This document shows, in pieces, positions 47,801-59,714 of a stretch of DNA of 64,000 bases (position 1 is its first letter; every line of letters begins with the position of its first letter). The stretch is from Aquila chrysaetos chrysaetos. Taxonomy: Eukaryota > Chordata > Aves > Accipitriformes > Accipitridae. Below the pieces are notes generated by a model. That model was not told the DNA's origin. It made no database searches and was given only the letters and a program-made list of their open reading frames with translations. Made by a program: the position numbers and the translations under genes. Location: positions 6,596,501 through 6,660,500 of the forward strand of contig NC_044018.1 in the NCBI RefSeq assembly GCF_900496995.4, read 5' to 3'.

Positions 47801-50800
47801 TCCAGTTCTTTTATTGTTATTATTGTCATCGTATTATTGTTATTATTATCATTATCTTTATCATTATAATTTTCTTCCTTTCTGTCCCATTAAATTGTCT
47901 TTATCTCAATCCATGAGTTTTACTTTTTTTTCCCCGATTGTGTCACCCATTCCATTGGGTGGGGGGGAAGTGAGCGAGCGGCTGTGTGGTGCTTAGCTGC
48001 TGGCTGGGCTTAAACCATGAAAATATCGAAGCCTTATCTATTGATAAAAGGCTCACAGGGCATGGTTTCTAGGCCAAGCAGAAGACTGAAGGTCTTGACC
48101 TAACAGGACCCTTCCAATACTTTCCTAGTTTGTCTTCAAAAAAATCCCTGCCCAAGTGCATCCACTTATATTTGCACATGCTGGCAGGATTGGCACATGT
48201 ACGGTTTGTACTTAATTTCTAAAGAATGGAACCAAATGTGTGCCTTGTTTAATCAGTTAAACACTAGTTTTCAAGCTGTATTTCAATGCATTTTCATTTT
48301 AATACTGGTTTGCAATTTAGGGAAAATTCTTTCCTATTGGAATTTTTTTTTTTCTACTTTGAAAATAACTTTCTAGCTCAGGCAAGTGAAAACTGCACTA
48401 AAGCTTATTTAGCACTGGCATTTCATTAGTGAATGGATCAAAAACTTTTTTCACACAACTGTGTTTTGTGCTTCCTAGGTAGAGGACATTTCATGCACTT
48501 AGATACAAAAACTGGACATGCTGGTCAGTCAGCTCTTCTGGAATCTCGCGTCCTTTATCCAAGGAAGAAGGAAAAATGCCTTCAGTTTTTCTACAGGTTA
48601 AATGGCAGTCCACAGGATAAGCTAGTTATCTGGGTTAAGAAAGATGATGGAACTGGAAATGTTAGATGGATGGAAAAGCTGCACACTATTACAGGTAAGT
48701 GAAAGTGTGGATTCATAGCTGAAGTGCTGGCAACTTTGATGCGAGACAACACTGGCGTGGTTTATTGTATGAAAGTTTGCTCAAGTGTCCAACGTAAATC
48801 TAACCTTAATTTGCTTCAGCTGAGTAACTCCAGAGTTAGTGCCCATGAGAACAGAATTTGGCTCAGAGGCGGTTTCCTTAAGACTGTTCCCAGATTAGCT
48901 AGGGTGCAGGGCATCACACAATCACCATCCAAACCAACAGGTCACAGGGCGCTTGAGGAAGACACAGCTTGATTTGGGATTGAGTACCGGGCTTTCCATT
49001 CTCACATATATGTATTTCCCCCTTCAGCTGACGGAGAACATCACTGGAAATTGGCCAGCATTCCCTTCAGTGTCCAAAACAAATTCCGGTATGGGTTTCA
49101 GGGCATCAGAGGAGATCCAGCCAAGTCTGCGGGGGGGATTGCCATCGATGACACCAGCCTGACAGAGACAAACTGCCCCACCAACGTCTGGCACATCAGA
49201 AACTTCACATCCCTTTTCAACAGTACTTCAAAGGGTGATTATATCATGAGCCCTGTATTTTACAGCTCGGAAGGCTATGCCTTTGCTTTACAGCTGTATC
49301 CTCACGGAAGAAGTTCATCACCCTACACGAATTACATGGGGATTACTTTCCATCTCTGCAGCAGTCCGAACGATGGCCTTCTTGAATGGCCAGCGGGACA
49401 CAGACAAGTTGTCTTGTCTGTTTTGGATCAAGACCCTGATGTGATCCACAGGATGTCCCTCAGCCTTAGCTTTACTACAGACCCAAACCAGCTAGTATAT
49501 GGTAAGTCCGAGTGCGCCAGGGAGAAATATAGAAACGCAGAGATTTGCTCAAGCTGGAGAAAATTGTTGAAAGCCAAGAGACCAGGCTAGATTTGCTCTG
49601 CATGTAACACTACTGGGCTGACTAGAGATCAGCTTCAATTACTTCTATATTTTTACACAACAGGCAGAAATGACACCCTGCAGTGGGACAAGCCATCTAT
49701 CACTGGAAGTTTTTCTTCTTTCTGCAACTGCTACATCAGCCCAGGTGTTGGCTGGAATACATTCCTGACCCACAGGGAGCTGCACTGGAAAAAATTCCTT
49801 AAAAATGACAGTCTTTTCATCTTTGCTGATTTTGAAGGTAGAGTATTATAATATCAGAACCCCCACCAGAAGAGAGCAGGTACATACTCTTGTGTTTGTA
49901 AGGAAAGCACAAAAGATGAGGGTGATTAAAAAACATCTAGAGAGTAATCTATTTCAGGAACAAGGTTTTTAAGTGCCTAGTGATTTCAGGTGCCTGGATT
50001 TTTGAATACCTAATATGAAACCCTGCGGATGACCTTGATTCTCTGGTCCCTGAAAATCAGATTTTTCAGGGCAGATTATACTTCCATGTCTTGAAGATCA
50101 GTCTACTTAATGGTGTCCCCAGTTGCCACCACCCCCAACTTAAGAAAATTGTGGTTTGAAAATGAAGGGGTTCTTTTCAGACCTTGGAAAACTGGCAGAA
50201 GGAGTTTTTGATCCAAAGCTTCTCTCCTGAGGTTGCAATTTTTGTCAGGACCATGTGCAGCCGCTCTGCTCTGCCAAAGGCAGCAGGGAAGGGGAAGAGA
50301 GAGAAAAAGAGCTGTCTGGTGCAGAGGGCAGCCTGGCAGGCAGGTAACCCTCTGAGCAGGCCAAAGGGACTGTGCAAGCCCATCCTCTGGGACAGCCACG
50401 TTTCAGATGTCCGTGTTCATCTTACCTCATGTTAGGTGTCCAAAAATGAACTTTCTAGACTCCTTTCAGGGTGTCATTTGAGAGCAACGGGTACCTCTGG
50501 GGAGCAGCTGATCCCATTCCATTATAGTTGTGATAAACTGCTTTTCTGATGTGCTGATCTCCACCGGCTGCAAAGGAATCCATCACTGATGACTAATGGT
50601 GGGTGAGATGAATCCTATCACCCTTCTGAAGTGAGTTTCCTTTGGAAAGTGTCAGTGCCTGGAAAGTGGAAACACTTTGTATAAGTAAATAATCATTAAA
50701 TCAGACCTGACCCTAGTACAGAGGTCAGAGCACTTGTCTCAGATAGTTGAGAGTACCCTGTGATAATCCAGACTCACTCCACACGACTGAGGGCTGAGAA

Positions 50801-51871
50801 CACCAGGCTGTGAACTCTCCTGGCAGGAGGATTTCTCCCTTGCTCTTCATGAAACAAAAATGTAAAGTTCTTGTTTTCATTCCAGCAGAGAATGGAGAAA
50901 CTTTTGAAATGGCAAGAACTTTCGCAAGGTGGGAAAGCTGCTTCCCATGAATGCTTAACCAGGAATGCGTGCTGCCTAACAAAAATGCAAAGAGTGGTCT
51001 ACGTTTCTGGCATACAGAATGGCCCAGCTTTTCTGCAGGTTATGTAGGGCATTTGGCAACACTTCCAAATCCCCTTCAGCAATAAGAAAAGTAGCTGAGG
51101 CCTCTTTGTGCTTTCCCTGACAGCACTTTGTACCGGCAGTAATTCACTGGGGGAAATTCAGTCCCGCTGTGTCATATGGGTGCCAGTAGTCCCAAAAACA
51201 TTTGCAGCTGCTAGGTGAAATTGTAGTTAAAAAATTGAAAGAATTGTTAGGAGACTGCATTTAGTCTCCAGTTATAAATGGGTTCAGCTTAATTTCTAGA
51301 TATTAAATCTAATACGGTCACATTTATAAGGTTCCAGTCTCTGCATTTGAATATTCATTTTGATACCAGGGTGCCTAAAAACTCAGGGGCAGTGTTACAT
51401 TGCCCTCTGATGAAAGTTGGATGTTGTCTCTATATAACCACTGAGGGTCTGCCCCATGCCTCCCACTTCTCCACAAGCCTTTCCCCCTCTCTCTTCACCT
51501 CCCAGCCCTGTTTCAGACCGCCTCTGACCCAAGCCCTCTACTCCCTTGCCCCAGTCTCCCTCCAGCTCAGTAATCCCAGGATCCCCGGCTGGGGCTGAGA
51601 AAGACGCAGACTGGAGTACCATGGATGCCTGCAGCTCTCTGCCCTTCCAGTTTCCCCTCCCACCTCCTTCGCTGGGTACTGCTGCAGCCTCTAGAGATAT
51701 TTGGGTGAATTATTGTTGCTTCGTTTCTTGTCCCTGGAATCAGCCTGAAAGTCATTCCAAATTACACAATAGAACTGTACTACATGCTCCATGTATTAAA
51801 TTAATTACTTTTTTTCTTTTCTTGCAGATCTCACCCCTTTGATTACATCTGAAGTCCCAGTCCATCCATGA
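38780..51871 (+). CDS. Meprin A subunit alpha-like astacin metalloprotease, complete, C-terminally short
   Basis: Zinc endopeptidase of the astacin family, expected in the secretory pathway. Exons: 38780-38863, 38919-38943, 39055-39108, 40833-40873, 40960-41035, 41900-42017, 43426-43601, 43809-44030, 44929-45075, 48479-48694, 49028-49501, 49664-49837, 51828-51871. All phases agree, giving 616 residues. Order: hydrophobic leader (LLLCLYGIP), propeptide with aspartate-switch FEGD (61-64), astacin domain with [13 protein letters not shown] (His 161, 165, 171; Glu 162) and Tyr 220, MAM domain from about 266, MATH domain to about 600. The astacin cysteines (KSC, GCW, RCDYKA, MYNC) are kept. Odd points: the Met-turn reads SVLHY, with Leu 218 for Met; the frame ends [14 protein letters not shown] then stop, where human MEP1A goes on for about 140 residues with EGF, transmembrane and tail. 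It should therefore be soluble. Exon 1 is the least certain. It is a tandem paralogue of the gene at 54703. Confidence 0.9.
43426..43601 (+). other. Zinc-binding exon of the meprin alpha-like gene
   Basis: 176-base exon identical in length and phase to the exon at 58098-58273. It encodes [17 protein letters not shown] and [20 protein letters not shown], the full HExxHxxGFxHE zinc signature. The catalytic Glu and all three His are present. Confidence 0.95.
43809..44030 (+). other. Met-turn exon of the meprin alpha-like gene, Met to Leu
   Basis: 222-base exon matching 61351-61572 in length and phase. It encodes [19 protein letters not shown] and ends MYNC. The codon at 43886-43888 is CTG (Leu) where the second copy has ATG at 61428-61430 and astacins normally have Met. 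The following Tyr, the fifth zinc ligand in astacins, is kept. Confidence 0.93.
45076..48478 (+). other. Intron 9 of the meprin alpha-like gene with inserted LTR
   Basis: 3.4-kb intron from donor GTAACA to acceptor CCTAG at 48478. Besides the solo LTR at about 47421-48014 I recognise nothing coding. The acceptor reads ctagGTAG; use of the second AG, four bases on, would shift the frame into an early stop, so the first AG is preferred. Confidence 0.75.
47421..48014 (+). mobile_element. Solo LTR, same family as 6244-6814
   Basis: Starts TGTCCTGGTTTCAGCTGGG and follows the first copy almost base for base through 'gaaggctggaggggcacaag', the box TGACATCA (47677-47684; TGACGTCA in the other copy), TATATAA (47692-47698), the ATT-rich segment, and 'gcttaaaccatga'. 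The 3' end lacks the terminal ACA and I see no target-site duplication, so the end may have decayed. It is sense to the host gene. Confidence 0.85.
51828..51871 (+). other. Terminal exon of the meprin alpha-like gene with early stop
   Basis: Strong acceptor (poly-pyrimidine then TTGCAG at 51822-51827). It encodes [13 protein letters not shown] and then TGA at 51869-51871. The residues before the stop align with the segment directly after the MATH domain of human MEP1A (…TEVP…). No EGF-like or transmembrane exon was found between here and the second copy. No canonical AATAAA follows closely; GATAAA near 51918 is the nearest variant. Confidence 0.85.
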
Positions 51872-52369
51872 AGTGCCCTCAACCTCTTCACTACAAGTGC
51901 AAACAGTCATCCATGATAGATAAAATATATTACTTCACTAAAGAAACTGTATTCCGTGTTTTCTGTATTTTAAGAATTTGAACTAAGGTTCCCTGTTAGT
52001 TTTAAGAGACTAAACCCATAGACCCTCCAAAGATTATTTTGGCCGAAGCAGCAAAGTGCTTCTCTTAGTTATATCGTCTTTTTTATTCCCATGTTTCATT
52101 CTTTTTGTTTATCTTCGCTGATGGCAATGCTTACTTCCCAGCTCTTATGTCTGAAGTCTCTCTGTGCAGCCTTCCCTAGCCAGAAGAACCAGTGCTTGAC
52201 TTTCCAGGATCCTGTTCCAGGACTTCCCTTTTCTCCCCATGGCCATTACCACTTCTTCAAGCCCAGCTTTTGATAATGCTCACTCCTGAGTATTCAACTT
52301 GTTAGGTCACTGCTAAAAGAATCGCATGTTTCCCTACCTTCATCTGAGACTGGACCTAGTTCAACATTA

Positions 52370-52989
52370 TAGGTCCTGCCAGGAGCCTGCTCCAGCACGG
52401 GCTTCCCACGGGGTCACAGCCTCCTTCGGGCATCCCCCTGCTCCGGCGTGGGGTCCTCCCCAGGCTGCAGGTGGATATCTGCTCCCCCGTGGACCTCCAT
52501 GGGCTGCAGGTGGAGATCTGCTCCACCGTGGACCTCCCCGGGCTGCAGGTGGAGATCTGCTCCACCGTGGACCTCCCTGGGCTGCAGGTGGAGATCTGCT
52601 CCCCCGTGGACCTCCCCGGGCTGCAGGGGGACAGCCTGCCTCACCATGGTCTTCCCCACGGGCTGCAGGGGAATCTCTGCTGGGGCATCTGGAGCATCTC
52701 CTCCTCCCCTCCTTCTTCACTGACCTGGGGTCTGCAGGGTTGTTTCTCTCACATGTTCTCAGTCCTCTCTCCAGCTGCTATTCCACAGCAGTTTTTCCCC
52801 TTTCTGAAATATCTTATCCCAGGTGCTACCACCATCACTGACGGGCTCGACCTTGGCCAGCAGCGGGTCCATCTTAGAACCGGCTGAAACAGGCTGTGTC
52901 CAACACGGGGGCAACTTCTGGTGTTTTCTCACAGAATCCACCCCTGTAGCCCTCCTGCTACCAAAACCTTGCCGCATGAACTGAATACA
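52370..52989 (+). mobile_element. 5'-truncated avian endogenous retrovirus LTR
   Basis: Belongs to the family at 33439 and 28016: 'gcctgctccagcacgggctt', 'ctgctccggcgtggggtcc', 'caccatcactgacgggct'. The 3' end reads 'ctaccaaaaccttgcc' and finishes GAATACA at 52989. The 5' TGTGGTGGG end is missing. It carries an internal tandem repeat. Confidence 0.75.
52465..52620 (+). repeat. 39-bp minisatellite, four units, inside an LTR
   Basis: Units start at 52465, 52504, 52543 and 52582, each beginning ctgcaggtgga and ending with a cctcc(n)ggg block. A fifth, diverged start is at 52621. Unit length is exactly 39, so frames stay open as 13-residue repeats on both strands; these open frames are not genes. 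The copy at 33439-34380 has only one such unit. Confidence 0.92.
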
Positions 52990-54258
52990 GGATGCATTTG
53001 GGGACGCATAGATTGTGCAAGGTGCTAAATGAATATATTAAATTGCATTAGTATAACATGAGACAGCTGCATAATCATTGTCCTCTACAAACTCAAATAT
53101 ATGCTTACAGAATGACTTATCTTTAGACATCCTCTTTAGTTTCTTGGGCAATTCTTAAGTTAAGGGGACTAAAAAGCAAGTGTTTTTCAGACTACTCTGA
53201 TTTTGCTTCAGTTTTTTGTTCCTTTCTCACGTCCACTGCTACATGTCTGCAAATCATTGCCTTTGTGCTGTGTTTTGACTCACTTTGCCCCCTTGAGAAA
53301 ACAGCCTTTACATGATGTATTTTGAGACATTCTTCTCTTTTACTAGTAGTGTGCCCTGTTCTGCTTAGGTATCAGTGTCCTTTGAAATGATAGTTCATAA
53401 AAGCAGGTGTTGAAGATGACCTGCCTGTATGCTAGGTGAAAGATCAGTCCTCTGGGGCCCTTCTGCTCAAGATAAGATCCCTGTACTTATTCCTCTGCAA
53501 TATGAGCTCGTACAAATAGCTTCCTACTTTTATCTATTTGGAGGAAAATATGTTGCTTAGGTTGCAGGACTGACTCCTTTCTAGGACAGGGTAGTCACTC
53601 TACACAGGCACATTTCCTACTCAAAACCTACTTGCATTTGAGGCTTCTTCACACTGAAGTCCAGTGTCTCCCACCAATACTGCTGGGAAGCAGTGTGTGA
53701 AGCACCTCCAGAGCACTTTTTCTTCTTTTCCTACTCAAGCCCTCTGTGTTGTGGTGCGAGCGGTAGAGTCTGTGGTACAAGCCTTTTCCTACCTAATTGC
53801 TGAACAGAGAGGCGGACATCCTCACCTTCATCACTTCTAATTTCAGATATGAAATGAGGGAGCAGGATTCAGTTGCCTAAGTTTAAGGCACTGAGACACT
53901 CCAGGGCACATGGGACATTTGCAAGGGGATAAAAGATACGATGCAGGACCTGTGGGAGATCTAGAGCTTTCTGGAGCCTTGGCTCAGTTAGCCCATGTAC
54001 CTTCCCTGACCCATGTCCCCTGAGAAAGATGACAGCAAAATGCAGGACAAGAGTTTTTCATCTCTGAAACCTACCAGAAAAGAAAGGAGCACCAAGCTGG
54101 AAGGCCAAGGATCTACTGACATATGTGACCGTCTCTGGAGGCAGAGGGTAGCATGTTGTACACTGGGGCATTGGTCCTAGGGTAGCATCAGCTGTGGGAA
54201 AACACAGTCAGGGCATTCATAATCATATCTCTTTTATCTCTAATCTTTACAATGTGAT

Positions 54259-54271
54259 GTTAATTATTAAT
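54259..54271 (+). promoter_or_regulatory. HNF1-type palindrome upstream of MEP1A
   Basis: GTTAATTATTAAT matches the HNF1 consensus GTTAATNATTAAC at 12 of 13 positions. It lies about 430 bases before the ATG of the second meprin gene. HNF1 factors drive kidney and intestinal brush-border genes, which is where meprins are expressed in mammals; binding here is inferred. Confidence 0.5.
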
Positions 54272-54653
54272 TGAGAACAGCACTGGGACAAAATCTAATG
54301 TCACTGGAGTGCTATAAACCCAGAATAATTCTGCTTAAGCATGTGGCTTTCCTCCTGTGCAGCTGAGATCGTAATGCTGACAGTTAACAAGCACAGTGGA
54401 AGGAGTCAGCAACTTTTCACCAGATTGAGATCTTACACGAAGTCTGGGTAGGCCTTTCACCAGCTGCACTAAAGACATGAAGTTATCACATTCTTCTCTG
54501 CAACATTCCTCCAAAGTGGACTTAGGTAATTGATAACAACAATGCCATCATGTGCCATTTAGGAGGAAAATCTTGCTGTTATAATAGTGTTACGAAGGTG
54601 GAAAGTTCAAAGCTGGTTGGCTGATGCTCTGTGGAAAGCTCAGCAGCGTGCCC

Positions 54654-54660
54654 TATATAT
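54654..54660 (+). promoter_or_regulatory. TATA box of MEP1A
   Basis: TATATAT, 49 bases before the ATG at 54703, leaving room for a transcription start about 20 bases before the start codon. Confidence 0.6.
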
Positions 54661-54702
54661 TGCAAGAGATGAGAGGGACCAGCTTCTTTTTCCATTGTAA
54701 AA

Positions 54703-57700
54703 ATGGGCTCCAGCATCTTCCCACTCTGCCTAGCACTTCTATTCTGTTATGTCTATGGTACTCCAGTCTCTGTAAGTAGAAATCTGATTTCTAAAGGCTC
54801 CTCTCAGTCCAGAGACATCTCATACCTTATACTGGTTATATTTTATTCTCTTTCAGGTCAGGCACCTCTCCAGTGAAGCTGGTAAGTGCTTTGTGTGCTG
54901 TTTTGAGTTTTGAAGCATTTTCTTCTGCTTGCTGTGTGCCACCACATGTGAACATAATGTTTTGCCTGTCTTGCAGCAGCAGAATATGATGCTGGTGAGA
55001 TAATCAAAGACATTCCAGACATAAACTTAGGTGAGTTCATGTCTAAATTCTCATAAGGCCTGAAAAATTGTTAGCAAAGTGCTGCATTTTCAGTATTGTA
55101 AAAAAGATGTGAGTGACTGATGGTCAGGTAGTTCATGGTAACAAGAGAAATATAATTAAGTGAGCTCTGAATTACCTTCCTCTGGCTATGACACATTAAT
55201 CTATCCTAGGACTGTAACCCTATGTAAACAAGGGATGCAGATGTCTTTCACTTCTGAAGTTTGGACAGACCCATGGTGTTAAGGCAGTAACACGCTGTAT
55301 CAATTGGAAAGGCTCTGGAGTCCCACCAGCATTTCCCCCCCATCTCTATATGATTTTTATAAAGTTTTACAAAGTATAAAATAGCTTAGATGTTTATTGA
55401 GCTATGTAAGTGGTAAGGAAATCAAATGGAAAAGACACAACACACTGTACTGTCTTCCTCTATTTTTTTTTATTCCCTGTAATGCAAATTTCCATATATC
55501 CTTTGATGGTGCACTGTACAATATTCTTCCTGATGCATTACTCAATATTATTATATTCTCTAGAGCACTGTCTCACTGTGTGACTGTTGCCACTGCCAGA
55601 TAGCAAGCAAGAGGTTATCAAACTAGACTTTGATAATGATGGCCACCAGATTTCTGTCACCAAAAATGCAGACATTGCTGAGTAGTAAATATTGAGTAGA
55701 AATAGCTGTTACCTTTAGGCCTGTCCCTATATTTCAGTGTAAAGAGGCTGGTCCTTCTTTATTTTCTGTAAATGCCCAAGGACATTAATTTTGTATAACT
55801 AGGCTCAATATGGTGTATGAGGTGAAATACATTTGATATTTGATGTTTCATTTACATTATCTTTCATTAAATTACTTTTCAGCTGCTGGACTGGACCTCT
55901 TTCAGGGTGATATCATGCTCCCTGTAAGTAATTAAAAACTTTATATCTATCACTTGTCCTAATTGTATTTTTGGTACAAATCATCCCATCTCCCCACAGC
56001 AGATGCATCACCAGCTGTTAATTCCCTTTTCAGAAAAATCAGCGAAATGCCCTAAGAAATGAGACCTACAGATGGAAGTTCCCCATTCCCTATATTCTGG
56101 GTGATAACCTAGGTAATGCAGATACTTTATTCAGATTTTAGCTCCAATCCTTATTTGCACTAGAGTCACTGTGATAAAAAATTTGCCTTTTTCAGAACTG
56201 GTTCTCTCACATTAAAATTCACTAAAAACTAGACGGCTTCTTTATATCAAAAACATTTTTTTTCTTCTACAGCTATCATTAAAAAAATCACAATTTTATC
56301 AAATTCAATAATATTTTTTTTCAATCATTTTTCCTTTGGTCCTATGTGTATGTCTTTGTGCATACCTTACCTCTCCAGGGTGAATGATCTGCAGTGTGTT
56401 AAAGGTGTTTTCCTGATGCATGTTTTCCAGATCTGAATGCCAAAGGAGTAATTCTCCAGGCGTTTGAAATGTTCCGTCTTAAGTCTTGCATTGATTTCAA
56501 GCCATATGAAGGAGAGAGAACCTACATATTCTTTAAAAAAGAAAGCGGGTAAGGGTTATATCAATTTCTGTTTATTTTTTCTGTGTAGAATCAGCTGGGA
56601 ATTCATTCCATTTGACTTCAGCAGTCGAAAAGTTTAGTCTAAGTTTGTTAGCAGAGAAAAAGAGGCCACCGACAAAGCAGCCCATCTTACCTTCGTAGAC
56701 ACAAAGCTTGCAAGCAGCTGCCTCCCTCTACTGACTGCAGAGGATATTTAGATGATGAATTTGGAATAGGCATCTGATGTTTGGATGGCTACTCTTTGAT
56801 GAGATGAATCCCAGCATTGCTGGGTTTTCATCAGCTCCTTCCATTTTCCTACCTAGGGTTGTCTTCCATTTCAGTGGTGGGTGAAACAACCCTCATGTAC
56901 ATCCTCTTAACTTACCAAGGATGTGAATAGCCAGAATTTAGGTTTTGAAATCTTTGGAAGACAGGTCAAAAAAAGCTGTGGAAAGCCAGTTTATTGTAAT
57001 ATTGCTATTGTTTTGACATGGCTCTTCTTTAATGAAAGGTTCTCTCAAAATCTGAAAGGGTTTTATACTCAGAGATTCTGGTTTTCAGGAACTGGAAAGA
57101 TTTATTTTATTTCCTACATCTAAACATGTTTTGAAAGAACATCTAAAAAAGCACAACAATCTTCTCACTGTATCAGCTGTGAATATTTCTCGCTCTCCCA
57201 GAACTTCATAAAGGCCTATAGGCACTGATATTTCTGCTCTCAGCTCTTCCTTGGGTAATGTCCTATGACACTTCTCTTACAAGACTGCAAGCACCATGAC
57301 ATTTGACAAGTTGGTACTGGAAACTCCCTGGTAGCAGCTATTCAAAAGACGATAGGCCCAAGCTCTTTGTTTTCAGTACCCACACTAGTGTGTTCAGGGC
57401 TCCTTCAACAAACTCGACCCACTGCTTTGTGATGTGCAAATGAAGCTACAGTCCAAGCAGATCCTCTTTAGCAGTTGCCTCTCACATCACCCTTGGGCTA
57501 CCCCAAAAAGTTGCCAGTGAATTGGCTGAGGAGCTCTTTCCCTCCTCAGTCATCATCAGCTTCTGCTGAGTCATGGATGAGGGGCTGGGCCTTCACAGAA
57601 AAATATAATTTCACACTTATGGCCAATGCATTGCATAGTTGCGTTAAAAACCACCAAATGCTGCTATTCTAAATGCTCCTCGATCTTTTCTCTATTCCAA

Positions 57701-59672
57701 GTGATTGCAAAAAAGCTCAGTCTGTCTTGATGAGTTTACTGCTTCTATGTATGTATTATGTTTCTGGGCACATTTCTTGCCAAAATGACAGCTGATATAG
57801 GACTAAACATCTGTGGATATCAAAAATCAGGGATGAGCTTGTCTAACGTAGAGGGTAAGTAAAATGCTGGCCTCATGCAAGTGATGGCGAGTATGTTTTT
57901 GGGGCTTAGTCTGCTTTCAGAGTAGAGTATTTGTAGAGTATCAAGGCATCTGGTCAGCATCTAAATAATGATTTATGTTACTCCTTTTATATTTAAACCT
58001 TTTTTGATATTACTTTAAAGCCAGTGAGCAGACTGAGAACTTAAATACAGAGAAGAAAACTCTACTTAACAGACAGTAAGATCACTCTCTTTCTCAGGTG
58101 TTGGTCCATGGTGGGGGACCTGCAGACTGGACAGACCCTCTCTATTGGGGCAGGGTGTGACTACAGAGCAATTGTGGAACACGAGATCCTGCATGCTTTA
58201 GGATTTTACCATGAGCAGTCGAGGATGGACCGGGATGACTACGTGACAATCTGGTGGGATGAAATTATTGCAGGTGCGTTTTGACCTTCAAGTCAGATTT
58301 TATAAAGTGCAGATTCATCAGTATCTTATTTTCCCTTCTAGATTTTAAGACCTTCTTAAATATATGATTTTAGAAACACAGGGCCACACCTGAGACCACT
58401 GTAAATCAATCTGTAGATGTAGCAGGATTTTGATACAACTTCTCTGGTCAAAGACCAGAGACTGTCTAAGGCCAGAAAAGCGAGGCCCTGCTTGGAAGTC
58501 AGAGGACTTTATTTTCCCTTGGCTCCAGGACTAGTCTGCTCTCTGATTTTGAACAAATCATTTCCCCTCTGTAGGAGTCTGTTTTCTCTTGCCATGTAAT
58601 GTAAATGTAAAAACTTACTGGGATGGTAAGCTTTGAGGTGGCTCTTCTTTAATCAAAGGTCCTCTCAAAATCTGAAAGGTTTTTACACTCAGAGATTCAG
58701 GCTTTCCTGAAGCTGGAAAGATTTACTTTGTACATGAAGAAGGTTCAAAGTGATTAGATCAGATGTGACACATAAAATAGAGCTCTGTCCTGCTCTCTCC
58801 TGCCCGGTGTGTCTTTGCAGGTTCTTGCCTTCAGGTTTAGTATCATCAGATACAGTGGCTTTATGAGTTTCAGCAAACTCTCCACAGTCCCCCTGCTCCC
58901 TAGGCAGTTTCTCCAGCTGTCTCCTGTGAGGTCTGGTTCTGTACTACTTCATGGTTGCTTATTTGAAAAAGAGTGAATGGGAGTCTCTAACAAGTTCTGA
59001 AAGGCATGCTAGCAAAGATAAGTGTAAACCCTTGTTCCCCATGGTGGTGCTTTGCGATGCCAGTGATGGTGCCAATGCAGCAAAGTTGCTCTGCCATTGC
59101 TCATGCTCTGTGTGGACAAACTGATCACTTCGGTCTCCAGGGTTGTGCAATCACCATCTTTGCAAATAAGTGAAAAATACATGAAAAAATAGTCATCAGA
59201 AAGGAACAAGATTCAGGGAATGCTGTGTTCTCTTTTCGATAGATAAGAACTGCTGGTACAAGCAATTTCTGCTGATCTCTAAGAGCAGTATCTGATAGTT
59301 TGAATTGCTCCAGGTTGAACGGCCTTGCACGTTACTACTTGCCTCTACCCTGTAATTCGCAGTGTCTTTTGGGGAGGCTGAGTAGTAGATGGGATGTGGA
59401 TATTGATTTTGCAGACCATTATTTTTATTCTTAGGAACAGCACTAAAAACAATTCACCTTATTACTAACTTGGTCTTATCCTGAATCACGGTGATGAAGA
59501 TGATGATGATAATAGTATCTAGACTCTGACCTTTGGGGCCCTTTTTGCTGTGCATTGTAACTAACCACCTACAAAGTAAGAAGTCTTACAATGTACTTAT
59601 AATGTACTATTGTGAGCTCCATGATGTACAGAGGTATGGAAAAGCTCGACAAAACAGTGACAGGTCTCTGTG

Positions 59673-59714
<42 letters not shown>

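Larger units (their letters stand above)
51872..54702. other. Intergenic region between the tandem meprin genes
   Basis: About 2.8 kb. It contains a 5'-truncated LTR with a minisatellite and the upstream region of the second meprin gene. I looked for cysteine-rich EGF-like or hydrophobic transmembrane exons in the plus-strand frames and saw none. Confidence 0.6.

Noticed and set aside
52326-52841. 171-codon plus-strand frame with 13-residue repeats
   Set aside because: Produced by the 39-bp minisatellite in the LTR; open in several frames on both strands.
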